Shown here piece after piece: positions 1 to 8,874 of a stretch of DNA of 43,797 nucleotides. The stretch is from Actinomadura darangshiensis (GTDB lineage: Bacteria > Actinomycetota > Actinomycetes > Streptosporangiales > Streptosporangiaceae): positions 1 through 43,797 of the forward strand of contig NZ_SMKY01000044.1 in the NCBI RefSeq assembly GCF_004349235.1, given 5' to 3'. The notes under the pieces were generated by a model. That model worked only from the letters and a program-made list of their open reading frames with translations, did no database searches and was not told the DNA's origin. The translations under genes and the position numbers were made by a program. The stretch's first letter is position 1, and the number at the start of each line of letters is the position of its first letter.

Positions 1-2
1 TT

Positions 3-773
3 TGGCTGGAGCGGGGCGAGGTGCCGCTTCCGCTGGACGAGATGGTCTTGGAGCGGTTCGCGATCGCCGCTGCCGTGATCTTGGACGGGATGCCTCGGCG
101 CGGAGACGCGGGGCTCGTCGAGTTGGTGCTGTCGGCCGGCGCGGGGGAGGTCGAACGGTCGCGCGCCCTCCGTCTGCTGGGGGTGGAGCCGGATGCGGTA
201 CTGCGGGTTCTGGCGGTGGACACCAGAGATGTGCCGATCGCCGAGGTGCGGGAGTTCTTCCGGGACGGCGGCATCGACATGGCATCGCTCGGCCGCGTGC
301 ACGCCGTTCTGGTGAAGTCCGTGAAGCCGGATCTGGGGGAGCGGCTGCCCGAGGGGGTGAGGGTCGGTGTCGGGCCGGCCCTCGCGGCGATCGAGGCTCC
401 CGCGGCGTGGCGGCGGGCCTGTACGGCGCTGCGGTTCACCGCTGCGGAGGCGAGCGTCGTCCACCACGAGGCGCTCGGCGCGCTGGCGGCCGTCGCGGTG
501 CGCATGCGGGACGAGGACATCGCCCAGGTCGCGGACGTGGCCGTGCTCGACCGGCTCGCCGCGGAGCCCGGGACGCTCGGCGTCCTCACCGCGTTCTGCG
601 CGACCGGGTCCGCGCGGCAGGCGGCCGCCCGCGTGCACCGGCACCACAGCACGGTCGCCGCGAGGCTCGCGCACGCCGAGGCGCGGCTCGGATTCTCCTT
701 CTCCGGTCCCGGCGGGCGGCTGCGGCTCGACCTCGCGCTGCTGCTGCGGAGGCTTCGCGACAACCCTGCTTGA
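3..773 (+). CDS. PucR-type transcriptional regulator, 3' part (5' end outside window)
   Basis: The frame is open to the window edge, so the gene probably begins upstream; a GTG at 21 could be an internal start but sits inside conserved-looking sequence (WLERGE before it). About 256 codons are visible. The C-terminal 60 residues (ATGSARQAAARVHRHHSTV, then RLRLDLALLLRRL) match the PucR/CdaR-type HTH (HTH_30), in which a helix-turn-helix is followed by a leucine-rich terminal helix. The middle looks like the GGDEF-like effector region of this family. Such proteins usually activate neighbouring catabolic or transport genes in response to a small ligand. It lies 109 bp upstream of, and codirectional with, an osmoprotectant ABC importer, so control of that operon is possible but only inferred from position. 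Confidence 0.7.
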   Translation, partial: WLERGEVPLPLDEMVLERFAIAAAVILDGMPRRGDAGLVELVLSAGAGEVERSRALRLLGVEPDAVLRVLAVDTRDVPIAEVREFFRDGGIDMASLGRVHAVLVKSVKPDLGERLPEGVRVGVGPALAAIEAPAAWRRACTALRFTAAEASVVHHEALGALAAVAVRMRDEDIAQVADVAVLDRLAAEPGTLGVLTAFCATGSARQAAARVHRHHSTVAARLAHAEARLGFSFSGPGGRLRLDLALLLRRLRDNPA

Positions 774-882
774 CCGATTTGGTCCCAGACCGTTATTGCC
801 ATATTGATCATCCGTCGGCAGCCTCTGATGGTATGCGAGATGAGAGCCGTACCGTCCGGGCCCCCGCCGCCGGGAGGCGGCG

Positions 883-1527
883 ATGAGCTTCACCGAGTAC
901 CTGTCCGAGCGCTGGCCCACGATCGTCCGGATGATGGCCGAGCACGCCGAGGTCGTCCTGATCGCCGTGGCGATCGCGGCCGTGGCCGGGATCGGGCTGG
1001 GGATGGCCGTCGAGGGGCGCCCGCGGGCGAAGGGGCTGGCCCTCGGTGTCACGGGCACCATGCTGACGGTGCCGTCGCTGGCGCTGTTCGGGCTGCTCAT
1101 CCCGCTGTTCGGGCTGGGCCTGACACCGACGATCACCGCGCTGGCGCTGTACGCGGTGTTCCCGATCCTGCGCAACACCATCACCGGCCTGGAGAGCGTG
1201 CCGAGCGCGGTCGAGGAGGCGGCGCGCGGCATGGGGATGGGCCGGCTGAGCCGCACGCTGCGGATCCGGCTGCCGCTGGCCTGGCCGGTCGTCCTCACCG
1301 GCGTCCGGGTCGCCACGATCATGACGGTCGCGATCGCGGCGATCGCCGCGGCGGTGGCGGGGCCGGGGCTGGGTGAGCTGATCTTCGGCGGCCTCGCCCG
1401 CATCGGCGGCGCCAACGCCCTCAACGACACCCTTGCCGGGACGCTCGGCGTCGCCGTCCTCGCACTTCTGCTGGACGTGCTGTTCGTCGTGCTGTCCCGG
1501 CTCACCACCTCCAGGGGGCTGCGATGA
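883..1527 (+). CDS. Osmoprotectant ABC transporter permease (first of two)
   Basis: This 214-residue integral membrane protein has about five to six hydrophobic segments. It carries the BPD-transporter permease signature around residues 100-150 (RNTITGLESVPSAVEEAARG), including the EAA-like loop that docks on the ATPase. Length and pattern fit the OpuCB/OpuCD/ProW-like permeases that import glycine betaine, choline or carnitine. A GGAGGC-like ribosome site sits just upstream of the ATG. Its stop overlaps the start of the ATP-binding gene by 4 nt, so the two are translationally coupled. It is the first gene of a four-gene operon: permease, ATPase, permease, binding protein. The exact substrate cannot be read from the sequence. 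Confidence 0.9.
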   Translation: MSFTEYLSERWPTIVRMMAEHAEVVLIAVAIAAVAGIGLGMAVEGRPRAKGLALGVTGTMLTVPSLALFGLLIPLFGLGLTPTITALALYAVFPILRNTITGLESVPSAVEEAARGMGMGRLSRTLRIRLPLAWPVVLTGVRVATIMTVAIAAIAAAVAGPGLGELIFGGLARIGGANALNDTLAGTLGVAVLALLLDVLFVVLSRLTTSRGLR

Positions 1528-2543
1528 CCGAATCCGCCGCGACACGGCCACCGGAGACCGCGGCCGCACAGCGGGAGATGATCCGGCTGGAGGGGGTGAG
1601 CAAGCGGTATCCCGGCCAGGACGCCCCGGCGGTGGACGATCTCACGCTCAGCGTCCTGGACGGCGAGATCGTCGTGCTGCTGGGCCCGTCCGGCTGCGGC
1701 AAGACGACGACGCTCCGCCTGATCAACCGGCTGATCGAGCCGACCGCGGGCCGGATCCTGCTCGGCGGCGAGGACGTCACCCGGGCCGACCCGGACGAGT
1801 TGCGCCGCCGCATCGGGTACGTCATCCAGCAGGTCGGGCTGTTCCCGCACATGACGATCGCCGCGAACGTCGGCCTCATCCCGCGGACGCTCGGCTGGGA
1901 CAAGAAGCGGGTCCGCGCCCGCGTCGACGAGCTGCTCGACATGGTCGGCCTCGATCCCGGCACGTACCGTGGCCGCTACCCGAAGGAGCTGTCGGGCGGG
2001 CAGCAGCAGCGCGTCGGGGTCGCCCGCGCGCTCGCCGCCGACCCGCCCGCGATGCTGATGGACGAGCCGTTCGGCGCCATCGACCCCATCACGCGGGAAC
2101 GGCTGCAGGACGCGTTCCTGGAGATCCAGGCGCGGATCGGCAAGACGATCGTCCTCGTCACCCACGACCTGACCGAGGCGCTCAAGCTGGGGGACCGCAT
2201 CGCGATGTTCGGGGAGGGCGCGAAGCTCGTCCAGTACGACACGCCCGCGGCGATCCTCGCGGAGCCGGCGGACGCGTTCGTCGCCGAGTTCGTCGGGTCG
2301 GGCGCCGCGATGCGGCGGCTGCGGCTCGTCGAGGTCGGGTCGATCGAGCTGGGCCCGGCCGGAACGCCGGCCGCCGGAACGCCGGCCGCCACCGTCCGCG
2401 CCGACCAGTCCCTGTACGAGGCGCTCGACGCGATGCTGCGGGCCGGCGCGGAGACCGCGACCGTCCTGGACGGGGACGGACGTCCCGCCGGCGCCGTCTC
2501 GTGGTCGGCGATCGTCCGGCAGACCCCGGATCCGGGCCAGTGA
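1524..2543 (+). CDS. Osmoprotectant ABC transporter ATP-binding protein (OpuCA/ProV-like)
   Basis: A 339-residue ABC ATPase. It shows Walker A (GPSGCGKTTT), Q-loop (IQQVGLFPHM), the LSGGQQQRVGVARAL signature, Walker B (AMLMDEPFGAID) and H-loop (VTHDL), in that order within the first 240 residues. The roughly 60-residue C-terminal extension (DQSLYEALDAMLRAGAETATV) looks like one CBS-type unit. OpuCA proteins use CBS domains to sense ionic strength, so osmotic gating is a reasonable inference. Before this extension lies a tandem 15-bp duplication encoding GTPAA twice. The start overlaps the upstream permease and the stop overlaps the next permease by 4 nt, so the operon is tightly coupled. Confidence 0.93.
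   Translation: MTESAATRPPETAAAQREMIRLEGVSKRYPGQDAPAVDDLTLSVLDGEIVVLLGPSGCGKTTTLRLINRLIEPTAGRILLGGEDVTRADPDELRRRIGYVIQQVGLFPHMTIAANVGLIPRTLGWDKKRVRARVDELLDMVGLDPGTYRGRYPKELSGGQQQRVGVARALAADPPAMLMDEPFGAIDPITRERLQDAFLEIQARIGKTIVLVTHDLTEALKLGDRIAMFGEGAKLVQYDTPAAILAEPADAFVAEFVGSGAAMRRLRLVEVGSIELGPAGTPAAGTPAATVRADQSLYEALDAMLRAGAETATVLDGDGRPAGAVSWSAIVRQTPDPGQ
2361..2390 (+). repeat. Two perfect tandem copies of a 15-bp unit inside the ABC ATPase gene
   Basis: The unit cggaacgccggccgc occurs twice head to tail and adds GTPAA-GTPAA to the linker between the ATPase core and the C-terminal CBS-like unit. It keeps frame, so it looks like a tolerated slippage duplication in a flexible linker. Confidence 0.9.
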
Positions 2544-3313
2544 CCGTCACCGCGGTACCCGAGCGCACGCGCCCCAGCGAGGAGGCCGCCGGACGCTCCC
2601 TCGCCGGCCTCCTCGTGACACCCGTCTTCCTGATCATCGTGTCGGCGGCCCTCTACCTCTACGTCCGCGGGCTGGACCTGGACGCCATCGAACGCCGCTC
2701 CGTGAACCAGACCGTGATCGTCGACCAGTTCATCCGGCACATCAAGCTGGTCGCGGTGTCCACGGCCCTCGTGCTCGCGATCGCGATACCGCTCGGCGTG
2801 CTGCTGACCCGGCCGGGGCTGCGCCGGCTGTCGGCGCCGTTCCTCGCGCTCGCGAACGTGGGGCAGGCCGTCCCGTCCATCGGGGTGCTCGTCCTGCTGG
2901 CCGTCACGGTCGGCATCGGCTTCCAGAAGGCGGTGATCGCGCTGATCCTCGTGTCGGCCCTGCCGGTGCTGCGCAACACGATGGTCGGCCTGCGGAGCGT
3001 CGACCGGTCGCTCATCGACGCCGGGCGCGGCATCGGCCTGTCGAAGACGGCGGTGCTGTTCCGCGTCGAGCTGCCGCTGGCCGTGCCCGTGATCCTCGCC
3101 AGCGTCCGCGTCGCGGTGATCCTCAACGTGGGCAGCGCGACACTGGCCGCGTTCACCAACGCGGGCGGGCTCGGCGACCTCATCAACACCGGCATCTCGC
3201 TCAACCGGACCCCGATCCTGCTGACCGGAAGCGTCCTCACCGCCGTGCTCGCGATGGCCGCCGACTGGCTGATCGGGATCGTCGAGTACGTCCTGCGCCC
3301 GCGCGGCATCTGA
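2540..3313 (+). CDS. Osmoprotectant ABC transporter permease (second)
   Basis: A 257-residue permease. The GTG start at 2540 overlaps the ATPase stop by 4 nt (GTGA); I chose it because the sequence from VTVTAVPERTRPS onward is in the natural frame and nothing upstream in this frame is gene-like. An N-terminal hydrophobic anchor (LLVTPVFLIIVSAALYLYV) precedes the permease core. The EAA-like loop lies near residues 150-180 (RNTMVGLRSVDRSLIDAGRG). The motif is parallel to that of the first permease, as expected for a heteromeric OpuC-type channel. The protein acts in the cytoplasmic membrane with the adjacent ATPase and lipoprotein. Confidence 0.9.
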   Translation: MTVTAVPERTRPSEEAAGRSLAGLLVTPVFLIIVSAALYLYVRGLDLDAIERRSVNQTVIVDQFIRHIKLVAVSTALVLAIAIPLGVLLTRPGLRRLSAPFLALANVGQAVPSIGVLVLLAVTVGIGFQKAVIALILVSALPVLRNTMVGLRSVDRSLIDAGRGIGLSKTAVLFRVELPLAVPVILASVRVAVILNVGSATLAAFTNAGGLGDLINTGISLNRTPILLTGSVLTAVLAMAADWLIGIVEYVLRPRGI

Positions 3314-3336
3314 ACCCCCTTCTGAGGAGAGTCACC

Positions 3337-4293
3337 ATGCGCAAGCTCCCCATCGCCGTCTCCGTCGCCGCGGTCGCCCTGACCGCGGGATGTTTCAGCT
3401 CCAGTGGCGCCGACGCCAAGGCCGGGAGCCTGGCCAAGGGCAACTCGCTGGACGGCGTCACTCTCACCGTCGGGTCCAAGGAGTTCACCGAGCAGCTCGT
3501 CCTCTGCCAGGTCACGGCGCTCGCGCTGCGCTCGGCGGGCGCGACCGTCAACGAGAAGTGCGGGCTCCAGGGCAGCAACACCACCCGCGCCGCGCTGACG
3601 TCCGGCAGCATCGACATGTACTGGGAGTACACCGGGACGGCCTGGATCAACTTCCTCAAGGAGACCGAGCCGATCGGCGACCCCGCCAAGCAGTACAAGG
3701 AGGTCGCGGAGCAGGACCTCGCGAAGAACAAGGTGAAGTGGCTCGACGCCGCGCCCGCGAACAACACCTACGCGCTCGCGGTGAAGACGACGACCATGCA
3801 GCAGCTCGGCGTCAAGAGCCTCTCGGACTACGCGAAGCTGGCGAAGAGCGACGCGTCCAAGGCGTCCACCTGCGTGGCGAGCGAGTTCGCCGGACGCAGC
3901 GACGGGTGGCCCGGCCTGCAGAAGGCCTACGGGTTCACGCTGCCGAAGGCGTCCGTCGCGACGCTCGCGGAAGGCGCCATCTACGACGCCATCGGGAAGG
4001 GCAAGCCGTGCAACTTCGGTGAGGTCGCGACCACGGACGGACGCATCAAGGCGCTCGGCCTGACCCCCGTCCCGGACGACAAGAGCTTCTTCCCCGTCTA
4101 CAACCCCGCCCTGACCGTCCGCGCGTCGGTCTACGAGAAGAACCCCGCCATCGCGAAGATCGCGAACCCGATCGCCGCGGCGCTCACCGACTCCGTCCTG
4201 CAGGACCTGAACGGCGAGGTCGACATCAAGGGCAAGCAGGCGTCGGAGGTCGCCGAGACCTGGCTGCAGTCCAAGGGCTTCATCGGCAAGTAG
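3337..4293 (+). CDS. Osmoprotectant-binding lipoprotein of the ABC importer
   Basis: A 318-residue extracytoplasmic solute-binding protein. The N-terminus is a lipoprotein signal peptide with a lipobox (LTAGC, Cys at about residue 19), so the mature protein should be lipid-anchored. The OpuAC/ProX-type domain follows: LTVGSKEFTEQLVL near the start, then a segment that fits the ligand-binding YWEYTG region of the glycine-betaine/choline binders (DMYWEYTGTAW). A good ribosome site (GAGGAGAG) precedes the ATG. It is the last gene of the importer operon. Substrate choice among betaine, choline, carnitine or proline-betaine is not resolvable. Confidence 0.92.
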   Translation: MRKLPIAVSVAAVALTAGCFSSSGADAKAGSLAKGNSLDGVTLTVGSKEFTEQLVLCQVTALALRSAGATVNEKCGLQGSNTTRAALTSGSIDMYWEYTGTAWINFLKETEPIGDPAKQYKEVAEQDLAKNKVKWLDAAPANNTYALAVKTTTMQQLGVKSLSDYAKLAKSDASKASTCVASEFAGRSDGWPGLQKAYGFTLPKASVATLAEGAIYDAIGKGKPCNFGEVATTDGRIKALGLTPVPDDKSFFPVYNPALTVRASVYEKNPAIAKIANPIAAALTDSVLQDLNGEVDIKGKQASEVAETWLQSKGFIGK

Positions 4294-4358
4294 CCGCCTG
4301 AACAGGGCGGTCGTGACTACCCTGGCCGTACATATCGCCACAGTGAAGGGCATGGCGC

Positions 4359-4886
4359 ATGAACCGCAGTGAACTGGTCAGGGCCGTGGCGGAACGCGCG
4401 GGAAGCGACGAGTCCGCCGCCCGCCGGCACGTGGACGCCGTGTTCGACGCCGTGATGGAGCGCGTGTCCGCCGGGGAGCGCGTCATCGTGACCGGGTTCG
4501 GGACGTTCGACCGGCTGGCCCGCCCGGCCCGCACCGCCCGCAACCCGCGCACCGGGGTGCCGGTCGAGGTCCCCGCCGCGCAGGTGCCGCGGTTCCGGTC
4601 AGGGCAGACGTTCCGGACCCGCGTCGCCGCCGACGGCGTTCCCGGGGTGCGGGCCGCCGCCGAACCGGAGGCCGTGGTGGCCGTCGGCGTGGAGCCGTCC
4701 CGCCCGAAGAAACCGAAGAACGGCGGCAAGGGCGACGCCAAGAACGGGAAGGGCGCGGGCTCGAACGGCGGCAAGAAGGGCAAGAAGGGCAAGCACGACA
4801 AGGCCATCGCCCCGACGGCGAAGAACGGGAAGACCGTAAAGAACGCGAAGAAGAAGGCGGGCAAGACGAAGGCGCGCGCCAAGTAG
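4359..4886 (+). CDS. HU-family DNA-binding protein with lysine-rich C-terminal tail
   Basis: A 175-residue protein. Residues 1-92 are a full HU/IHF fold: MNRSELVRAVAERAG at the start, VTGFGTF in the middle, then the DNA-contacting arm (RNPRTGVPVEVPA) and FRSGQTF. Residues from about 110 to the end are a Lys/Gly/Asn-rich tail with repeated KNGK and KKGK-type motifs and no predicted fold. Tailed HU proteins of this kind (HupS/Hlp-like) are typical of actinobacteria and compact or protect DNA, with the tail adding non-specific binding. It stands alone on its strand and ends at a strong hairpin. Confidence 0.93.
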   Translation: MNRSELVRAVAERAGSDESAARRHVDAVFDAVMERVSAGERVIVTGFGTFDRLARPARTARNPRTGVPVEVPAAQVPRFRSGQTFRTRVAADGVPGVRAAAEPEAVVAVGVEPSRPKKPKNGGKGDAKNGKGAGSNGGKKGKKGKHDKAIAPTAKNGKTVKNAKKKAGKTKARAK

Positions 4887-4893
4887 GACCGGG

Positions 4894-4924
4894 GTCCCGC
4901 CGGGGGAGGCCGCCCCGGCGGGAC
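4894..4924. terminator. Bidirectional hairpin between convergent hupS-like and cupin genes
   Basis: A perfect 12-bp inverted repeat (gtcccgccgggg at 4894-4905, ccccggcgggac at 4913-4924) with a 7-nt loop fills the 39-bp gap between two convergent stop codons. No long T-run follows, as is usual for actinomycete hairpin terminators. It could serve both strands. Confidence 0.8.
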
Positions 4925-4925
4925 G

Positions 4926-5441
4926 TCACACCATGTACTGGTCGTGGCGCAGGTACAGGTCGGTCCACTCCTCGTCGCTGAGCCGCCGCCCGGTCGCGGC
5001 GATCTCCGCGAGCTCCTCGAAGTACGCCTCGCGGGGCGCGCCCGGCGTGAAGAGCAGCAGCATCGACGCGGGCTCGCCCGACTCGTTGCGGAACGCGTGC
5101 ACGCCGCCTTCGGGGACGAACAGGAATTGGCCCACAGCGGCGTCCTTCCAGCCCGTCCCGTCGTACAGCCGGACCGTTCCGGACAGGATGTAGAACGACT
5201 CGGTGATCGTCCGGTGGAAGTGCGGCATCGGCCCGGACGGCTTCGGTCCCATCTCCCACCGGTAGAGCCCGAACGCCCCGTTCGTCGAGCCGCCGGTCCC
5301 GAGGTAGTGCACCTGGGTTCCGCGGTGGACGCGGTCGCTGTCGGCCGGGCCCACCAGCAGGTCGGGCCCCGCGTCGGCGGGGCGCAGCGTCGCGCTGCTC
5401 TCGCCGCCCTCTTCGAAGTAGCGCGCGTCGGGATAGGTCAT
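4926..5441 (-). CDS. Cupin-domain protein
   Basis: A 171-residue small beta-barrel protein. It shows the two cupin motifs: motif 1 around HFHRTITESFYILSG (metal-binding His-x-His and Glu) and motif 2 around VPEGGVHAFRNES (His). The ATG at 5441 lies only 5 nt after the GntP permease stop on the same strand, so the two are probably cotranscribed. Cupins of this sort bind a metal and act on, or sense, sugars and small acids. A role with gluconate or a related sugar acid is suggested by the neighbour, but no reaction can be assigned. Confidence 0.8.
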   Translation of the reverse strand: MTYPDARYFEEGGESSATLRPADAGPDLLVGPADSDRVHRGTQVHYLGTGGSTNGAFGLYRWEMGPKPSGPMPHFHRTITESFYILSGTVRLYDGTGWKDAAVGQFLFVPEGGVHAFRNESGEPASMLLLFTPGAPREAYFEELAEIAATGRRLSDEEWTDLYLRHDQYMV

Positions 5442-5446
5442 CTGGG

Positions 5447-6832
5447 CTACACCACCAGGTTCAGCAGGAGGACGAAGACCAGGCCGCACACCGAGATCAC
5501 GGTCTCCATGAGCGACCACGTCTTGATGGTCTGCCCCACACTGAGCCCGAAATACTCCTTGACCAGCCAGAATCCCGCGTCGTTGACGTGCGAGAAGAAC
5601 AGCGAGCCGGCGCCGATGGCGAGGACGAGCAGCGACGTCTCGCCGCTGTCGAGGCTGGTGACCAGCGGCGCGAGGATGCCGGCGGCGGTCACCGTGGCGA
5701 CGGTCGCCGAACCGGTGGCGAGGCGGATGAGGACGGCGACCAGCCACGCCAGGAACAGCACGGAGAACCCGCTGTCCTTCACCCAGTCGGCGACCAGCTC
5801 GCCGATGCCGGTGCTCACGAGCGTCTGCTTGAAGCCGCCGCCGGCCGCCACGATCAGCAGGGGACCGGCGATGGGCGGCAGCGACTGCGTCAGCGACGTG
5901 GAGATCGACTCCCGGTTCATGCCCGCGCCGAGGCCGAGGGTGAACATGGCGACGACGACGGCGATGAGCAGCGCCACCAGCGGCGTGCCGAGGTTGTCGA
6001 GGACGGTCCGCAGCCGGCCGCCCTCGTCCAGGACGATGTCGGCGACGGCCTTGCCCAGCATCAGCACGACCGGGAGCAGCACGGTGAGGAGGGTGGCGGG
6101 GAAGGACGGGCGGCGGCGGCCCTCGTCCTTTTCGTCCCCGGTGTCCTTGTCGGTGGAGACGTAGAGCTCCGGCGTCGTCACGTCCACCCAGCGGGACGCG
6201 TACCGGGCGAACACCGGGCCGGACAGCGCGACGGTCGGGAGCGCGACGAGGATGCCGAGGCCGAGCGTGAGGCCGAGGTCGGCCTTGAGGGCGTCGATCG
6301 CGACGAGCGGCCCGGGGTGCGGCGGGACGAGCCCGTGCATGGCGGACAGGCCGGCCAGCGCGGGGACGCCGACCGCGATGATCGACATCTGCGCGCGGCG
6401 CGCCACCAGCAGGATGACCGGCACCAGCAGGACGAGCCCGATCTCGAAGAACATCGGCAGCCCGATCAGCGCGCCGACCAGGGCCATCGCCCAGGGCAGC
6501 AGCCGGCGCCCGGTCCGTCCGATGATCGTGTCGACGATCTGGTCGGCGCCGCCGGAGTCCGCCAGCAGCTTGCCGAACATGGCGCCGAACGCGATCAGGG
6601 CGCCGACCCCGGCCGCGGTGTCCCCGAACCCCTTGCCGAACGCGTCGACGGTGTCGGCCATCGACAGCCCCGCGATGGCGCCGACCAGCAGCGAGCCGAG
6701 GGTCAGGCTCAGGAACGGGTGCACCTTGAAGTAGGTGATCAGTATGACGATCAGCGCGATGCCGGCGAGCGCGGCCGGCACGAGCCGCCCGCTGGACGCG
6801 GCCGGCGCCGCGGCCAGCACGATCGAGTGCAT
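5447..6832 (-). CDS. gntP: GntP-family gluconate:H+ symporter
   Basis: A 461-residue polytopic membrane protein with about 12-14 hydrophobic segments, the usual GntP length. Family-typical stretches include the early IAGLSMADTVDAFGKGFGDT region, SGGADQIVDTIIGRTGRR, GLVPPHPGPLVA, and HVNDAGFWLVKEYFGLS near the C-terminus. It should import gluconate or a similar aldonate with protons. It is divergent from a FadR/GntR regulator (137-bp shared control region) and is followed directly by a cupin gene. That arrangement is common for sugar-acid uptake loci and suggests repression by the adjacent regulator. Confidence 0.93.
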   Translation of the reverse strand: MHSIVLAAAPAASSGRLVPAALAGIALIVILITYFKVHPFLSLTLGSLLVGAIAGLSMADTVDAFGKGFGDTAAGVGALIAFGAMFGKLLADSGGADQIVDTIIGRTGRRLLPWAMALVGALIGLPMFFEIGLVLLVPVILLVARRAQMSIIAVGVPALAGLSAMHGLVPPHPGPLVAIDALKADLGLTLGLGILVALPTVALSGPVFARYASRWVDVTTPELYVSTDKDTGDEKDEGRRRPSFPATLLTVLLPVVLMLGKAVADIVLDEGGRLRTVLDNLGTPLVALLIAVVVAMFTLGLGAGMNRESISTSLTQSLPPIAGPLLIVAAGGGFKQTLVSTGIGELVADWVKDSGFSVLFLAWLVAVLIRLATGSATVATVTAAGILAPLVTSLDSGETSLLVLAIGAGSLFFSHVNDAGFWLVKEYFGLSVGQTIKTWSLMETVISVCGLVFVLLLNLVV

Positions 6833-6969
6833 GCGTCATCCTCCAGGGAGCCGTACGAAAGATGATGTTCGCCTGAGTGTGACCGCTATGACCTGCCGTT
6901 AACAAGAGATGGAACTGAAAAATCATATCTTTACCCGGAACCTATGCAGCTTCGTGTGATGATTGGCTC
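6833..6969. promoter_or_regulatory. Divergent promoter region of gntP and the FadR-type regulator
   Basis: This 137-bp shared intergenic region is noticeably AT-richer than its surroundings. It contains related half-sites in opposite orientation, aaagatgat at 6858-6866 and atcatatcttt at 6922-6932. These could be operator halves for the adjacent regulator. The assignment is tentative because the halves are imperfect and about 55 bp apart. Confidence 0.35.
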
Positions 6970-7674
6970 ATGGCGCACAACCCCCAGGCCGGTCTGCACG
7001 GCAGCGTTCTCGACCGGCTCGGCGTGCTGATCACGTCCGGCACGCTGCCCGCGGGCGAGGTGCTGCGCATCGAGCAGCTGGAGGACCGGTTCGGGGTGTC
7101 CCGGTCGGTGATCCGGGAGGCGATCCGCGTCCTGCAGTCGATGGGCATGGTCACCAGCCGCCGCCGGGTCGGCATCATCGTCGCGGCGCGCTCGGCGTGG
7201 AACCTGTTCGACCCGCTGATCATCGGATGGCGGCTGGACGGCGCGGGCCGGGACGAGCAGCTGCGCTCCCTGGGGGAGCTGCGCCGCGGGCTGGAGCCGG
7301 TGGCCGCCGCGCTGGCCGCCCGCCGCGCGACCCCCGCCCAATGCGGCACGCTGACCGGCGCGGTCATGGAGATGGCGGTGCACGGCAGGTCCGGCGACCT
7401 GGAGGCCTACCTGACCGCCGACATCCTCTTCCACCGGACGCTGCTGGAGGCGTCCGGCAACGAGATGATGGGGGCGCTCAGCGGCGTGGTCGCCGCCGTC
7501 CTGGCCGGCCGCACCCACCACCACCTGATGCCCGTGCATCCCGAACCGGCCGCGATCCGCTGGCACGCCGAGGTGGCGCAGGCCGTCCAGTCGGGCGACG
7601 CGGACGCCGCCCGGCGCGCGATGCGCGACATCGTCGAGGAGGCGAACCAGGCGATGCTGGAGACCGGCGACTGA
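6970..7674 (+). CDS. FadR-subfamily GntR transcriptional regulator
   Basis: A 234-residue protein. The N-terminal winged helix (residues about 10-75, with IEQLEDRFGVSRSVIREAIR as the recognition helix region) is followed by an FCD-type all-helical effector domain. The effector domain includes LRRGLEPVAAALAARRA and the His-bearing DILFHRTLLEASGN motif, which usually binds a metal and an organic acid. Its position divergent from gntP suggests that it represses the gluconate permease and cupin genes until a sugar-acid ligand binds. It ends 3 nt from the convergent DUF72 gene, so the two 3' ends nearly touch. Confidence 0.92.
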   Translation: MAHNPQAGLHGSVLDRLGVLITSGTLPAGEVLRIEQLEDRFGVSRSVIREAIRVLQSMGMVTSRRRVGIIVAARSAWNLFDPLIIGWRLDGAGRDEQLRSLGELRRGLEPVAAALAARRATPAQCGTLTGAVMEMAVHGRSGDLEAYLTADILFHRTLLEASGNEMMGALSGVVAAVLAGRTHHHLMPVHPEPAAIRWHAEVAQAVQSGDADAARRAMRDIVEEANQAMLETGD

Positions 7675-7677
7675 CCG

Positions 7678-8529
7678 TCAGAAGAGCGTCGGGGGCTCCG
7701 CCGGCAGGGGCTCGGGTAGCGGCTCCAGCTCGGGAACGCAGGCCCGCACCTCATCGTGGAAGCGGCGGGCGAGGTCGAGCGCCTCGGCGTTGTCCGGCGT
7801 GTGGACGAACACGGTCGGCGAGCGTCCCTCCCGCAGCCATTCGGCGACCCGGCCGACCCAGAACCGCCAGCCCTCGATCGTTCGCTCGGTGTCGTCCCGT
7901 CCGAGATAGCGGACGATCGGACGGTCGGTGAGGGCCGCCGACCGGCGCGGCACCCGCGGCTTCTTCGTCCAGGCATCCCGCTCGGCATCACTGGTCGGAC
8001 GGCTCTGGAAGAACACGGTCGTGTCGAAGGGGACCCATTCCGCCCCGGCCCGGGCCAGGACGCGCTCAAGGTCGCGCACGCAGCCCGCGTCCTCGAAGAA
8101 CGCCCGGTGGCGCACCTCGACGGCATACCGGTGCGCCGCGGGAAGGCCGCGAAGGAACGCCGCGAGCGTCCCGAGATCACCAGGCCCGAACGACCCCGGG
8201 AGTTGCACCCACAGCGCATGCGCCCGCGACCGCAGCGGCTCGATCGCGTGCAGGAACGAGCGCAGTTCCTCCCCGCCCCCGGCGAGCCGGCCGTCATGCG
8301 TGATCGTCTTCGGCAGCTTGACCACGAACCGGAAGTCGGCGCCGGTCTGCTCCGCCCACGACTCCACGGCGCTCCGCGCCGGCGTCGCGTAGAAGGTCGT
8401 GTTCCCCTCCACCGCGTTGCACCAGCTCGCATAGGCCCGCAACCGCTCGCCCGGAGGCAGCGACGGCGGGACGAACCGCCCCTGCCACCGGGCATGAGCC
8501 CACATGGCGCACCCAACATGAAGCCGCAT
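7678..8529 (-). CDS. DUF72 (YecE-like) domain protein
   Basis: A 283-residue protein matching the DUF72 TIM-barrel-like family. Features are the N-terminal HVGCAMWAHARW segment, YASWCNAVEGNTTFYATP, the FVVKLPKTITHD strand, YAVEVRHRAFF, and the C-terminal VFVHTPDNAEA motif (normally a variant of NNTxxG). The biochemical function of the family is not established. The ATG at 8529 fits the family N-terminus well. No operon partner is apparent; a 345-bp non-coding stretch lies upstream. Confidence 0.88.
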   Translation of the reverse strand: MRLHVGCAMWAHARWQGRFVPPSLPPGERLRAYASWCNAVEGNTTFYATPARSAVESWAEQTGADFRFVVKLPKTITHDGRLAGGGEELRSFLHAIEPLRSRAHALWVQLPGSFGPGDLGTLAAFLRGLPAAHRYAVEVRHRAFFEDAGCVRDLERVLARAGAEWVPFDTTVFFQSRPTSDAERDAWTKKPRVPRRSAALTDRPIVRYLGRDDTERTIEGWRFWVGRVAEWLREGRSPTVFVHTPDNAEALDLARRFHDEVRACVPELEPLPEPLPAEPPTLF

Positions 8530-8874
8530 GCCCCGACGCTACCGGTGCCCCGGCCTTCCTCAAGAAGCGGCACGGCAGGCAGTGGACGCACACGCGGCTG
8601 GGGAACGCCGACGGATTCCCCGGCGCCGGACCGGACGCCCATCCAGCCGCCCAGGACACAGAACTCCACCGCGGGATCCCGCTTCGGCCGACTCCGGTTC
8701 CGATGATACGGAAACGTCAATGCAGAGGACCATTCGCGCCACCAGTCCATGACCGGATTAGGTCCCTGCGTCGCGCCAAAGGAACGTGCCTCGATGTCGC
8801 AGTTTTGTTCTCGTTTTGGCCTGGCGCAATAGGACGCGGTTCTGGAGTGAAGTCGATTCGGGTGGGGACTGTGG
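8530..8874. other. 345-bp intergenic stretch without a supported gene
   Basis: The stretch lies upstream of the DUF72 gene and downstream of the methyltransferase gene (both minus strand). The right half (about 8750-8850) is AT-richer and has a short T-rich patch (gcagttttgttctcgttttg). I see no protein family, no convincing hairpin and no coding bias. It probably holds the DUF72 promoter. Confidence 0.5.
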